Assembly: GCA_905221605.1 (NCBI GenBank)
Contig: CAJNDS010002436.1
Location: 136,501 to 200,500, forward strand
From: Symbiodinium natans
Lineage: Eukaryota > Sar > Dinophyceae > Suessiales > Symbiodiniaceae
Direction: 5' to 3'
DNA length: 64,000 nt
This document shows, piece by piece, positions 1-13,580 of the stretch (position 1 is its first letter; each line of letters opens with the position of its first letter). A program made the translations under genes and the position numbers. Below the pieces are notes generated by a model, which did not search any database, was not told where the DNA came from, and saw only the letters and a list, made by a program, of their open reading frames with translations.

Positions 1-364
1 GGGTCGGTGGGCTTCGTGGTAGATCGAGTCCCTGCTGACGCTTGCCATGAAAACCGTGCAACACACGAAGTGTTCTGGTGATGCTGATAACACAAACAAA
101 GTACGACGACGGCACAACCTGGGCATTCTTGCACATGCAGCAGGTGTGTGCAGCTGGAACAATCTTGTAGAGCATTTGCAGCAACGGATCGCCATGATAA
201 TGCATGCAAACTTGCACAACATCCCCCAGGCCCCAGGTGGAGAGTTTGGGCATTCTGTGGCCCACTATCACTATCTCCTTGGCCAGAGCATGTACAAGTT
301 CGTCTCAAACAGCCAGAGTGTCATCGGATAAGTGCTTCAGGCCGGGCTCGAGCTGAAAACGGAA

Positions 365-383
365 ACACACACACACACACACA
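365..383. repeat. (AC)n microsatellite
   Basis: An uninterrupted run of about nine AC dinucleotides. Similar CA-rich tracts occur at 9608-9725 and 16169-16191. No gene is attached to it. Confidence 0.9.
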
Positions 384-419
384 TACACCTTTCCACCATG
401 TTCGCGAACTTCGAAGGCA

Positions 420-2240
420 GCAAACCCCGGTCCCAGGCATTGCGATGAGGACTTGTGTCCTTAGCTTCGTGCTTTGATATGTCTCTGCCGGGCATTCCCC
501 CTAACGGAAGCCATTGCTGTAGCCACAGCCGAACCTGTTTTGCATCTGAGGCTCCATGTGGTGTCGGTTCGGCATCCGCATGTACTTGTTGTGGGCCCGG
601 CAGTGAAGGGCCACCTGCCACAACTCTCAACAGCTCAATTTCTGAGACCGAAGCAGTACGCAAACCCAGAATAGCCCAGAATTAAACAATGCCGGACAAG
701 GACATGTGCAGAATTCCCTTCAGTAAGCTTAGCTCAAGTTAAGCACATGCCATCCTTTGGAATCCCTACTTCCCACCGGGCCGCCATGCTGCTAGCATTT
801 CGCGACACCCCTGGCCCCATGCTGACATCCCGCCATGTTTTCATCACAAACAAGACCAGTTCAAGACTTGTTCGACCCAAGGCCCAAAGTAACTACCGGG
901 CTTCATGGACACATCCCCAACAAGTGCCAACACACCCCAAAAGACACAGCACGTAAGCACATCCTCTTCGATCCAAAGAATTGACATTGATGATCGAAAG
1001 GTTTGCAAACCAAAGCAGATCATCAACAGTTGGGCAGAGCAGCAGGGAGAGTCCCAACGCCATGCTGGGCCTTGCCAGAACCGGCATCCACGGCAGTGAA
1101 GGTCTCCCAGCTATGCCTCGCGGGGGCGCCGTCCATGTCCTGCGCCGTGGGAGAGTTGGACATCGGGGACTGGGTCGATTCTAAGCTTCAACAATGCCAT
1201 TTCACACTTTACATACTGGCCAAGGAGTCTGGCGGGCCCTACTCCTGGCGCCACTAGTATGACTACGCAGAATCTCGCACAATGCACCTTGAGAAGATGC
1301 ACGATGCTTCCGGATGCAGGCGAGAACTACTGATAACTAACGGCCATGTCCATGTCCCAAATCTCACAAACCCAGTCGTTGTTGTTTCTCAGCCGAATCC
1401 ATCTGTTCTCGCGCGGGTTGTGCAAGCCGATTTTGGCATCACCTGCCGTCGGACATTGCCAAGGTTTATGGTGTTAGACTAGTGACTAGAATGTGTTCGA
1501 AGGGCCTGCTTGGACCTGCAAACCTGAGGCTGCCAATGACCTTGAGAGCCGCACCTGCGAAGTGGACGCGGAAGAAAGTCGAAGTCCAGCCTGATGGGAG
1601 CGAATCCTCAGTGCAACGTTGGCGCCCGTTTTGCGCTTGCAAGGACACTTTGATGCACTCGCCCCAGTCCTACTCTTCGAGTCTTTCTTTAAACCTCCAT
1701 GCTGCCAAGTTGCCCAGTTCCTGTGTCCGGTCCAAACCAAGTCGTGTCCCCACCTGGGCTGCAGTGCGGCTGCAGTGCGACTGCAGTCTGGGGAAGCGAC
1801 AGCTTCCGCTGGGCCCACGACGCACATTCTGAATCATTCTGACGCCCATCAACAGATTCAAGAGGGCCAAAAGGCCAAAAGGCCAAAAGGCCAAAAGGGT
1901 TTATCTCCGACTACTTGGAGACTGCGTCCGGGACATGAGAGGCAGCTTCCAAAGGGTGCAATGGTTCGACGGACTGATTCTTCAGCGTTGTGCCCCTCGC
2001 ATGGCGGAAGAATTGCACCCCCCTCCCCCCCTTCGAACTGCTTTCAGATTTGGACGGTTTTGTGGGGAAAGATGCAACAATAGTGCAGCACACTTTGTGA
2101 GAAGAGCCGAGCGGCATGTTCACAAAGCGGTTGTGATTGGGTTGGTGCAGGCCCACCGTGGCACCCAGCAGCTTCGACTGCACAACGCGGGCAACAAGAC
2201 ACAGACTAAAAGGGACCTTTGAGGTATGACCTGCTCTCAT
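420..2240 (+). repeat. Diverged direct repeat, copy 1
   Basis: Blocks in this stretch recur in the same order at 7315-9610. The matches are: around 425-470 with 7318-7360; 543-620 (a 'catgtacttgttgtgggc' block) with 7565-7642; 1085-1145 ('catccacggcagtgaaggt') with 8010-8075; 1378-1435 ('gtcgttgttgtttctcag') with 8245-8310; 1720-1765 with 9130-9165; 2110-2175 with 9540-9600. Order and strand are conserved while spacing and sequence have drifted, so this reads as an old segmental duplication. Open frames in it are short and not conserved between copies, so I call no gene. Confidence 0.7.
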
Positions 2241-5199
2241 TCAGAAACTAGGGACTTACGTGGCGTATATCCCCGAGAGTACCTTGAAAAACTGTTTAAA
2301 GTACTACTGACGGCTCTGGAGGTTTTAGTGCTTACGGTTACTGAAAAGGTTCGGGAGTCCTCAGACAAAGCCCCAACACCTCCCAAAACCCTAGGGTCTT
2401 AACCGTCTGTTGCTTTTCACACGCGCCTGGCAGCGCCTGCCGCGCAGAGAGTGACCACCGTTGCAACTCCCGCAGTGGTCGTGTTGCTGCGCCAGGGCGA
2501 AAGGTGTAATCGGCAGGGCTTTCTGCGGGAGGTTTTTGTGTAAGGTTTGGAGTTCAGGTGTAGGGCCTCGGGATGCCTAGGGTGTTCCTCTGTAGCCTTT
2601 ACAGCTGCAGTCTGACTGCTGGCCCGACATCTTGAAGGGCCCTTAAGACTGAACTTGTAGGATGGTCAAATGAAGATTCCCACACAGAGGTGTTTAGCCA
2701 CCAGCGCACCCGGCGGTGATGCTGGGCCACGCAGGAGCCGCAGATGCGATCCCGTCCACCCGTGCAGCCATAGGCCTCGAGCTCGGAAAGACTTGGGTCA
2801 GGCTTCAGGCCAGCATGGGTGCTGAGTGGCTGAGTGGGCGAACAGGCCCGACGCGCCTAGCAGTACTCGTATTATCATGATGGCTTGCTCTATGACTCTA
2901 TGGACTCGCTGCCGCGATGTAAAGACCCGCTCTATCCGATGCTTCTTCACGCAGCCTGCAAGATGCCCGCTCTCATTCCGCCATTCCTTTTGCGCATCCT
3001 CCCTGCCACTCTGGCAGGTTGAAACTCAGGTTTGAAATCGGTCGGTGCTTGAACCTGCTTGATGTGAGTTCCAAACAACAAACTCCCGAAAAGATGTATT
3101 ATTACTCCTTCTTTTTGTTTTTTTGCTCCTTTTTTTTGGGGGGGGGGGGGGTTGGCGGAGCGCTTCAATGCGTAGCTACCCACAGCGGAAGCCCCCGGCG
3201 TGGCAGTGGTGGCCGTGCCGGTAGTAGCCAGGATTGCACGACGCGCAGTGGTTGTCCACCTTGGCACACATAGACACACTTACACAGAGAGGCACATGCA
3301 CTTTCTGAAAAGTGGTCCCAAGGCACTCACAATGACTGCGGTCACAGCACCGTATGCAGCTTGCAAAGTGAGGAGAATCTCAGGTACGTCGATTAGATCA
3401 GACTCGGTACCACATGTGAAATGACAGCAGCATCTTGGGTTATGCTCAGATCGAGAGAGAGTGACAGAGAGATGCAAACAGCGAGAGAGAGAGAGAGAGA
3501 GGGAGAGCGAGAGAGAGAGAGTCAGACAGCCAGACAGAGACAAACAGAGACACAGCACATCACACGTCACAGCTGCCACAATTCTTGGGCCCCCCACGTG
3601 CCGGTGCCAAGGGTTTTGGCAGGTTTTGCAATGGCCGCCACCGCCGGTGTGACAAGGCTTGATCTGGCAACGGAGGACTGCTGGAGAATGAGTTGAAGTC
3701 GAGAAAAAACAACATGAATGCAGCTCGGTGTGGCTTTGATGCATTCCCACGCAACTTCTGACAGGCCTCCAGTACGTGGAACATTTGCCTGCAGTTCGCT
3801 CGCAATCTGTCTCGCTCGCATTCCTCATTATCCTCATGTCTTTCCCTCGAGCATTCTATTGTGAGAGTATCTATAGACCTAGCAGGCACGTGCCGCCTCT
3901 TACCGCGACACGTAGGGGATTCTCACCGGCAAAATTCACTCTGACACAATTTCAGGAACACGTCTGTTCCCGGATATGACATAAATACCTCGCTGGCAAA
4001 GGGGCGAGCCAAGCACCGTTCCAACGGTTTTCTGTGAAAACCCGCTTCGAGACCGGTGGGGTCATTCAGAAATATGCCGAGAGTACGGCGATGCAGCGCG
4101 TGGCACGATGGTCGGCTCAAAAGAAGCTGCTTTGCACAGATGCGTGCAACCGCAAGATGGAACATGTAAATCCCCAGAGAGGGCGCCAAGTCAAGAGTCC
4201 GAGACGACCCAAGAGGGAAGCACCTCCCTGCCCCGAAACACGAGACGAAGGGGAGAGCGCGATTTGTCACATCTGACGATGCAAGAACCAGGAACTTCAT
4301 ATAATTTCACTAGGAGCGCTGCAACTCTACACACCCCGAAACCGGGCCTAGACGAGAGAGCGCGATTTTGACACAAGGCGAGCGCCGCGCAGAGTGTTCA
4401 CAGAGCGTTCAACCTATATGAGTCGTAACGCAATACAACGCAACACCGCGCAACACCGCGCAACACAGTGCACTGCAGACAGAAACCAGGACAGGACAGG
4501 ATAGGAGCGTGTGAAGTTGAGATCAGACAAGAAATTACGAGATAAGATAACACAAGACAAGATGACAAACTGCAGCATAGCGGCAGAATACGATACAACA
4601 TAAAGAAACATTGCCCGAAACATAATTAGCATTCCCTCCTTCAAGGAGCTTGGGCCTTCGATCCTCCCGCCTCCGACCTTTCCCTGAAGAGTCTGGGGCG
4701 TCCACCAAGTCCACCCACCAGGCAGTGCATCCGGATCCTGGATCGGGTTCTTGCGAACTCTAGAAGACCAGTGCCAGCCCAGCCTCGAAACTTTCTTTGC
4801 ACTTAAGCCTCTGCTGCCGTCCGTGTCGAGTTCACACTGAGGGAATTTCTATGAACACAGAACCATCCAGACATCCTGAAGGATCCCAAACATTCATATG
4901 CTTCCCCCCCGGCGCACTCTATGGGGACTCCGGCATCCGTCGCCGTGGTGACACATTGACACGAAGCCTTGGAGAACGGGACGAGAACGGCACGATGTGT
5001 CACGATGCTCTGGATACTCACACCACGGCGCGCTGAGACTTTGTCAAGAATGCTTTGGCTTCAAGATCCGCATCCATCGAGTGCATAAAGCGCATGCCCC
5101 AGGCACGATTCTTGATGGAGTTGTGCAGAGCAACACGGCCGTGACCTTGAGCCGGGGAGACAGCACAGAGATGCACAGAGTGCAGGGTGCGCAGCCCTT
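2241..5199. other. No gene recognised; simple repeats
   Basis: I see no domain, conserved frame or RNA in this ~3 kb. It holds a T-run followed by a G-run at 3129-3151 and a GA-rich microsatellite at about 3445-3560. The GA tract produces artificial charged frames on one strand and serine/leucine frames on the other. Confidence 0.6.
3445..3560. repeat. GA-rich microsatellite
   Basis: Purine-only GAGAGA runs with scattered C and A interruptions. The sharpest part is 3483-3520. Its long purine/pyrimidine strand bias is like the GA tract at 6917-6990. Confidence 0.85.
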
Positions 5200-5248
5200 C
5201 ACATCCTAATCACATCCTAATCACATCCTAATCACATCCTAATCACAT
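5200..5248. repeat. 11-bp tandem repeat
   Basis: The unit 'cacatcctaat' is repeated four times head to tail and ends in a partial copy. The copies are identical, which suggests recent slippage. Confidence 0.9.
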
Positions 5249-6655
5249 TGCTCAAGTCTTCACTTTGTGCCTGCGTCGATGACTGTGAAGCGTTCCGAGT
5301 CCCAGCCCCCAGGCCTCGGCTCGCAACGCGAATCAAAACGCCACACTCTTTGCGACAAGGTTCCCAAGGTTCCCAATGTTCCCTAGAATGGCGCCTGGGG
5401 GATAATTACTTAACAGATCTGACATGACCTCTGCATGAAAAGGGGCAGCTGGTGCCAGTTGCGATGCGGTGATCGAATCATGTCCTTGGAGTGACCATGA
5501 CATCTCGACATCTCACACACTCGCCCTCAAACGGCCGCAACCTCACCAACTCGCGGACCCTCAGAATCAGAGCAACTGCTTCTGCACACTCCAGGGCGTC
5601 GGGACCCTCTTGAAGGCAAGGCTCATGGTTGCTCATTTTGACGAAGCGGTTGCTGGCCGCCTGGTGCAGGGCCACCTGGCCATAGCCAGCATCCACCACC
5701 TTGGAACGCTTGCGCAGAAAAGAGCTTGGCGAGATTGAACTGCGCGACCCTTGGGCGACTTCTCAAACATCTTGCAGCAAAACAGGCTCCTAAACCCTGC
5801 AGCCATCTCTCCCATCTTCGTTGTATCCTCTCAAATACCATATCACTCTCTCCACTCCACTGGTCCACACTCCAAAAGCTTCTCAGCTCTTGGCCCGGAA
5901 GGGCTCCCAGCTCCAACCACTGGGGAAGTGGTGAAGGTGCTTCCTGGAGCCCAGAAATTCAGAATCTCACAGGGATTTTTCAAGTTTCGGGGACTGCGGG
6001 CCTGCGGGTATCAGTTTGCATATCGGGAGCTAGTCCCCTTCCCCTCCCCGCAGACCTTTTGACCTGCTAAGGGATCAGTTTTCCATTTGAAAGCCCTCTT
6101 TCGTGCGCCCCCGCTTCAGTTGCTTTGTGCGACAGGCACTCAGCGCGCGCGTGCGCGCTTCGGGCAGCTAAAGCTTGGGCATGAAGTATGAAGTCTCCCT
6201 CCACATTGGTGACTTTCCGATCCGTGTTGTGCTAAGAATCTAAGAATCTAATTGACATTCTTCAAGAACGTGCAGAGCACCCCAGTTTCCCGCATTCCGG
6301 CTCTGGGGAGGTACCATGCAGCACATGCTGGTTTCCCATTCAGGGCAAGGCACTGGATAAGCGCGCAAGGAAACCCAGCTGCCTACACTGAAAGAACGTC
6401 GGCTTTTCGAGAGGCATGGCAGGCTGAGGAACCCCGTCCTTGGCGATCCATCCATGTGGCCGTTGTGGGCGTTCATGCGCATGAAGCGATGGTGAGGCTC
6501 GTTCCTTGGTGCACAGGCCGCTCGAGACCTGGCAAATTATTTTACTTCGAACATCCCCACCTTGATCCTCGTAAAAAAGAAAAGAACGCAAATAAGATGC
6601 TCAAACAAAGACACATTGATTCAAATGCGCTTTCTCAGGTTTTGCTTGCAACTGG
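5249..6655. other. No gene recognised
   Basis: No domain or conserved reading frame was seen. A short piece at 5620-5680 ('gctcattttgacgaagcggttgc') recurs at 32515-32550 with small changes, so it belongs to a dispersed repeat family and not to a gene. Confidence 0.5.
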
Positions 6656-6835
6656 GATTGGGCACTCCATTGGGCACTCCAGGGACACTCTGGGTTGGGC
6701 ACTCCAGGGACACTTTGGGGTTGGCACTCCAGGGACACTCTGGGGTTAGGCACTCCAGGGACACTCTGCGGTTGGGCACTCCGGGGACACTCTGGGGTTG
6801 AGCACTCCAGGGACACTCTGGGGTTGGGGACTCCA
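6656..6835. repeat. ~26-bp minisatellite
   Basis: About six full units plus partial ones, each close to 'cactccagggacactctg' followed by a short G/T-rich joint. Units differ by single bases and small length changes. The unit length is not a multiple of three, so the frames that cross it are not a repeat protein. Confidence 0.9.
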
Positions 6836-6916
6836 GATATGAGCGAGGCGTAGACTGGGCGAGGAGAAAAATTCCGGGCGAGGAGAAGAGTTGAGTTTAA
6901 ATCTAACAACCCCACA

Positions 6917-6990
6917 CCGAAGGTGGGGAGGGAGAGAGAGAGAGAGCGAGAGCGAGCGAGACAGAGAGCAAAAGCGAGAGCGGAAGCAAC
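6917..6990. repeat. GA-rich microsatellite
   Basis: GAGAGA runs interrupted by C (gagcgagagcgagcgag type). It lies just after the 26-bp minisatellite. Confidence 0.8.
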
Positions 6991-7314
6991 CCAGAGGCGA
7001 GACCGCTCATATCCTACAAAGTCAGGGCACCAGAGAGCAACCATCTTGTTGTGTCGCAGTAGCGCCTCAGAGCACGGCAGTCTCAGAGCCCAAGCTGCGG
7101 CCGTATTGAAAAACACGCGGAGGGCGCATGATCTACGGGCAGCTGCCGCTAAGTCACCGAGACGGGCCTGAAGCGTTCCCAGCCCCAGTTGTGAGGCAGG
7201 TCCTTCAGAGGAATGTTTGGCTGAAATATACTGACCGCACTTCACCTCAGCACGCCCTTCGAATTGCTTTGCCTCAACCCTCATGCAAACACAGACGGAG
7301 AAACGCAGCAGCCA

Positions 7315-9610
7315 GGTGCCCGGTCCCAAACATTGCGATGGGGACTCGTGTCCTTAGCACTGAGGCACACCGGGAGAACATGACAAAAAAAAACATCTGC
7401 GCTTGGGGCGGGCAATACGCACTCTTGGGGTTTACGCCCTTTTGCACCCTCGAAGCATCCTTGGGGCTATGGACTATGGGCTTATGGGTTTGCGGGCTTT
7501 GGGTTAAGGTCCTCAAGGCTTTCGGGATTGGGCTTTTAGGGCCATTAGGATGTAGAAGGGTGTATGCGTCTAAGCATCCATGTGGTGGCGGTTCGGCATG
7601 CGCATGTACTTGTTGTGGGCTCGGCAATGGAGGGCCACCTGCACGCACATCTCAGAAAGAAAACGATCTTTAACAAAGAGGGTTCAGGGACCGGAGAAAG
7701 AGGCCCAGTCAATATGGTGCAGTCATCAACCTCGGCTTGAAAAAAGCTCCCTGTGCTGCTCCTGTTTTGGGGGATTTTGGGGGGGGCCTCTTTGTTCATC
7801 TACTCTTGCAGCTCGGCACTTCAGCAAAGTGCAAGCATGCCCCGTTCACGTTTCTCTTGCGAAGCTGAGCCGAACGCTGCTCGAGAAAGCATCCACACAG
7901 GAGACTAGGTTTCTTTCAACATCGATAGGGAGGTGCTTCGCCATGTTTCACAATGCTTCGCACGTGCACTTGGAGCTTTTAAACCAAAAAAAAATTCTGC
8001 CTTCCCGCCACCAGCATCCACGGCAGTGAAGGTTTCCCAGCTATGAAACCAAGGTGCACCATCCATGTCCTTCGGCCAAAGCTTTGAATGCAATGAGAGT
8101 CAGAGAGGGCTTTACTGGGTGGGGCTCGGGTGTGCTCAACATCGCAACGTAAAAGAGAAACGTAAAGCGAAACTGGCATCTGCGGCCACTACTGGCCTTC
8201 AGGAAGCACACATACACACTTGCACCCAAAACCCTGTGACGGCCGGTCGTTGTTGTTTCTCAGGCGGATCCATCGATTTTCTCGTGGATTGTGCAAGCCA
8301 ATCTTGCCATGACCTTTGGGCGGAGGAATGAAACCTAATTATATATATATATATACATATATTTATTTATTCATTTATTATGGCATTTTCATGGCTACCA
8401 AAAGGTTAGCTTCGCTTATGAGGCACGTGATCGGTTTGATGCGGACCTCTATCTTGACTGGGCAGGACCGCGCAGGTGTTTCTTGCGGACAAAACGCTAC
8501 ACCAAGGATACATCGTGCTAAGAGATATCCCTCTCATCTCCCCAAAGCTCTGAACCTCCACAAGCCTCGAATCCACCCTCCTGACAAGTTCCAACCTCGT
8601 TTACCCGGCCCTGGCGGCAATGCGTGCAAGGGTGCTACATAAGCAATAGCTGCTTTCTCCTTGTGGGGAGTGCAGGGGGAATTCTGGGTGTAGGATTTGC
8701 CCGGAACTGCGGCGATCCACGCGCAGCCTTGGCTTGCCTTGATCTCTGATAGCGGAGCTACCCATCCATCTCGACATACTCGATAATGCAACCGCAGCGA
8801 GAGCGCTGTATGCAACTTTTTTCTAAAACTGGGAGCGCTTACAAGTACCCCCAGCTCTGTACTGAATCTCCCATAACTCCCCTGCAAGGATGTTTGCCTG
8901 TTAACACAGTACCTGCCCTCAACAGCCAGAATAGCTCGGAGCCAAACTCTTCCGGTGTACGTGGAAAACGGTCGACGTCCAGCCTTTCGGCCAATGGTCC
9001 TCAAGCTCTGAGGAGCTATCAGCAGACACTCCAAGCACAAGCACATGACCGAAGCATTTTTACACAAGGCTGCTGAAGTTAAAGAACCCTGCGCACCCTT
9101 CCAAACCTTCTGGCAAGGGTCCCAATTCCGATGGCCAGTCCAAACCAGGTCACTTCCCCACCTGAGCTGTTTGGCAGTACTCTGACTCTGCGCAGTACTC
9201 ACACAAGAGGCTTTGGATTTGGGCCGGGGGCAGGCTTCAAGCCTTGCGCGTTTGCGGAACCATGTCTGGAAGCTGGCCCCGAATGGGTAAGCCAACCGTT
9301 TTTCCCGACTTTCCTCCAAGTTTGGAAGCTCCAATGCTCTTCGCCCCAAGCCTAGCGTAAGCCTTGCGCATCATGCCATGGAGACAAAGACAGGGGAGTT
9401 CCGGCTGGCAACTTGTTGTCCCCGCGCAAAAAGCATGAAAGGAGCCAGGCTCGGCTGCCCTCACAGCCACATGCACTACGGCACTACGTCACTACGGCTC
9501 CCCAATCCCTCGACGCCTCTGCAGGATTTCCGCCAAGCAGCATGTTCACGAAACGGTTGTGGTTGTGCTGATGGAGTGCCACAGTGGCGCCCACCAACAG
9601 GGACTGGCAG
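7315..9610 (+). repeat. Diverged direct repeat, copy 2
   Basis: Second copy of the segment at 420-2240, in the same order and orientation. It is longer because of added simple sequence, including an AT run at 8338-8365. A 271-codon minus-strand frame at 8534-9349 overlaps the part matching 1486-1894, and both copies can encode a similar patch (LVWTGHRNW). The surrounding frames are not preserved, so I treat this as repeat, not gene. Confidence 0.65.
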
Positions 9611-9860
9611 CAAGGCACACGGCACACGCACACGCCCACGCCCACACACATGCACATGCACACCCACACGCCCATGCACGCACGCACACACACACACACA
9701 CTCACTCACTCACTCACACACACACAGAGCTTTGGACTGCTTGATGGGAAGGAATGAGATTATTGAAAAAGTGCAAGTAAACGGGGCCCGCAATGGATAC
9801 GGGCCCGTACCTTTGCTGGCAAGGTCTGTGATTTGTATATATATATATATATATATGTGT
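9608..9860. repeat. CA-rich tract and (TA)n run
   Basis: 9608-9725 is made of CA, CACG and CTCA dinucleotide and tetranucleotide runs. 9834-9857 is an AT run. No coding potential. Confidence 0.85.
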
Positions 9861-10276
9861 ACGAATCCTTGCCAACAAAAAACCAGCTTAGCAAGGCGTG
9901 GATTGAACGAGTCGAGCTTGGAGCCGCTTGCGGCATTCGTGTCCTGAGTCCTCTAACAGTGGTCGGTATCAGCAGTCAAAACCCGACGGAATCTTGAGTC
10001 TGGAGAGCATGCGTTTCTCGAGCTTGGAGATTATCCAGGTGGCTTCGCCTCCACTGTTGGGGATGCAGAACGTGGCCGTGGCATGAAACGGACATCTTAG
10101 GGACGCTCTAGAAGCACGCGTTCTCAACGTCTGCGGTGCCACTTGCTCACGTTCACATCGCTCCTGGCATTTTGGCACGGCGGGCTTGCAACGAGGCAGC
10201 TGACTTGAACTTCGGAAGCCACTCTAAGACCTTTGCTAAATGCTGTGATTGTGGAGAGACCCCAGCGGGCAGATCA

Positions 10277-11832
10277 TCATGGCTGCGTCTGCTTGGCAGA
10301 CTTCATCTGCGCCTTGGTTCTGAGAAAAACTTGGTACATTAGCTGTGGAGCATCGACCAGCTTCGTAGTGGAATGCATCATGCTTCGGTTGTCGAATAGC
10401 ACCAGGTCACCGATACGCCAATCATGCTTGTAAACAGCATCACCACTCAACCCTGGCAAAAGAATCTCCTCCAGCTGGATCTTGGCCTGTTCCAGTCCCA
10501 TATCCCGGCACTCCTCCAAAAAGAAGGGAGACGTCCACAGAGTTGTACGTCCCGTGAAGGGGTGTTGCCTCACACAGCACAAACCGACCGTGATGTTGGC
10601 TGACCAGCAGCCAGCGACGGTGCTTTTAACTCTAATGCGTGGGGGGCACAGAACAAAGGCCGACCTTTGACGGCTATATCCGCCGAGGCCTCGGAAGGTG
10701 TCTAGGTTGTGAGAACAGGCACCTCCCTCCAAATCCTGCCATCCCACACCCCACCCCCCTCCCCCACGCCCCACCCCCCCCACCCCCCCTCCCCACCCCC
10801 CCCACCCCCCCTCCCCACCCCCCCACCCCCACCCCCAGAGCTGCATTGGGCCAGGCCGAGGCGGGTCGCGTAGCGTTAAAATTAAATTGATGATGAGCTC
10901 ATGGTACTTTCAGGCGAGCAGGAAAGAAACTTTCGTTTCCCGCCAACACGACCGCCGGTGGCTGCGAACTCCGGGGGGGAATGGGGCGGCGACAGTTAAT
11001 CGTAAAATGTACACTAGTACAAGGACTGCGCTGAGGGGTCTCTGACCCTCAGAGACCGGCAGCGGTGGCAGCAAACTTTAATGATGAATGCACTCAAGGT
11101 TTACAAGGATACACTAAGGAACTCATGTCTACTCGTGCCTCGCCTTGCAGGTGAGCCATTCAAGTGCAAATAGCGCCTCGTGTTGCTCGAACTCTCTCGT
11201 CGCTGCAGTTGTTCCTTTGTCAGTGCTGTTGAATCCACGTCTTGCACTCGCCGCAAGCCATTCTCACTCATGCGCCCACCGTACCGGCACATAGTGGCAA
11301 CACTTTCGTCCAGCAGATAGCGCGGCCCAAAGACGAGGCTCATTCCCAAGGCCTGTTTCTTTGCCTCATCGCTCAGCACATCCCAGGCACGATAGCCACT
11401 GGCCCAAAGAGTGTTGCGTGTCTGCTCTCCATGCGGCACTTGCGCGGCATAAAGGCCTGTTATGCCACAGCCATCGGTGTGCCAGTCCATACCAAGCTCA
11501 CAAGTTTCGGGCACTGCCCCATGCCAGAGAGCACGATCCGAAGCCTGAGTGCCCAAGACACGAACGCCTGGAAGTTCCGGCACGCAAGACGGGTCACCGT
11601 CTGCAAAAGGCAGGGACTTGTTCTGAAGCTCCTCGACATCTGTATCCGGGAATTTTGTGACAAACTCCCGGAGGCTTCGCGGGCTTAGCTTCTGGTTCCG
11701 GAAAAGAAGCAGGCCATAAGATTCGAGGAGGGGCGCCAGCAAAGTGGTCACTTCCTCCTGGCCAATGCTGGATGTATCCACGCCTTCCACAACCTGGGCT
11801 GCATTGTAGCACTTGACTTCCAAAACTGCGCT
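10277..11832 (-). CDS. TauD/TfdA-type Fe(II)/2-oxoglutarate dioxygenase, split by intron
   Basis: Family enzymes couple 2-oxoglutarate decarboxylation to substrate hydroxylation with a His-Asp-His iron site. The N-terminal exon runs from about 11832 to about 11150-11190. It carries the family start pattern (EGVDTSSI, then LLESYGLLLFRNQ), and WHTDGC (His and Asp at about 11481-11473) supplies the first two metal ligands. It continues through a NTLWASGYRAWDVL segment. The C-terminal exon is 10599 to 10277 with acceptor ...GGTCAG. It has RQHPFTGRTTLW and then GDLVLFDNRSMMHST, whose His is the distal ligand, and stops at 10277. The intron contains a C-tract at 10745-10845. An in-frame TAG lies just 5' of the first exon, so at least one upstream exon with the start codon is missing. 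The exact donor is unclear, because near 11190 the frame looks better after removing two bases of a GAGAGAG run. The usual 2-oxoglutarate-binding arginine after the distal His is not in its normal context (APQLMYQVFLR). Substrate unknown. Confidence 0.75.
10745..10845. repeat. Poly-C / CACCCC tract in intron
   Basis: C-runs of 5-9 separated by single A or CT, on the plus strand. On the minus strand it is a G-rich tract inside the intron of the TauD-like gene. It could form G-quadruplexes in the pre-mRNA (inference). Confidence 0.85.
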
Positions 11833-11996
11833 GTAGCGCTAGGCTTGATGGAATATTTGGCTAGTGAGTCTGAGGATGCAACAACTACGTCATGCCTCAT
11901 CACGCAAAAGAGGCCAAGCAGCCGCTCCAAGAAAGGGATGCAGCACCCTGGCGGTGACACCGCCGTCCTTCTTGGGTAGTTGCACTAGCATGATTA

Positions 11997-13290
<1,294 letters not shown>

Positions 13291-13539
13291 GTAACTTGAA
13301 GCTGCGGAGAGTCCTCCTGCATGATTCCCGAAGCCAAATGGCAGAGAAGTTCAGGAATCTCGAGCCACGATGCTGCCTGCTCCACCTTATTGCTTCTGGA
13401 GCATGTCTGCAAACTTCGTATAAGGCCTGCCGTACGAGCGGACGGTCGCTGTGGCTGGGACTACTCAGAAGAAAGACGACGATGACAACACGTAGCGCTT
13501 TTAGCGTGATTCCTCGTGATTGCTACGTGATTGCTACTT

Positions 13540-13544
13540 ATGAC

Positions 13545-13579
<35 letters not shown>

Positions 13580-13580
13580 C
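13540..13580. repeat. (GAT)n microsatellite
   Basis: About 13 uninterrupted GAT triplets, ~250 bp beyond the composite trinucleotide block. The rest of 13290-14685 shows no gene I can support. Confidence 0.9.

Noticed and set aside
8534-9349. 271-codon minus-strand frame
   Set aside because: Lies in the diverged direct repeat; the frame is not preserved in the copy at 1.5-1.9 kb apart from one short patch.
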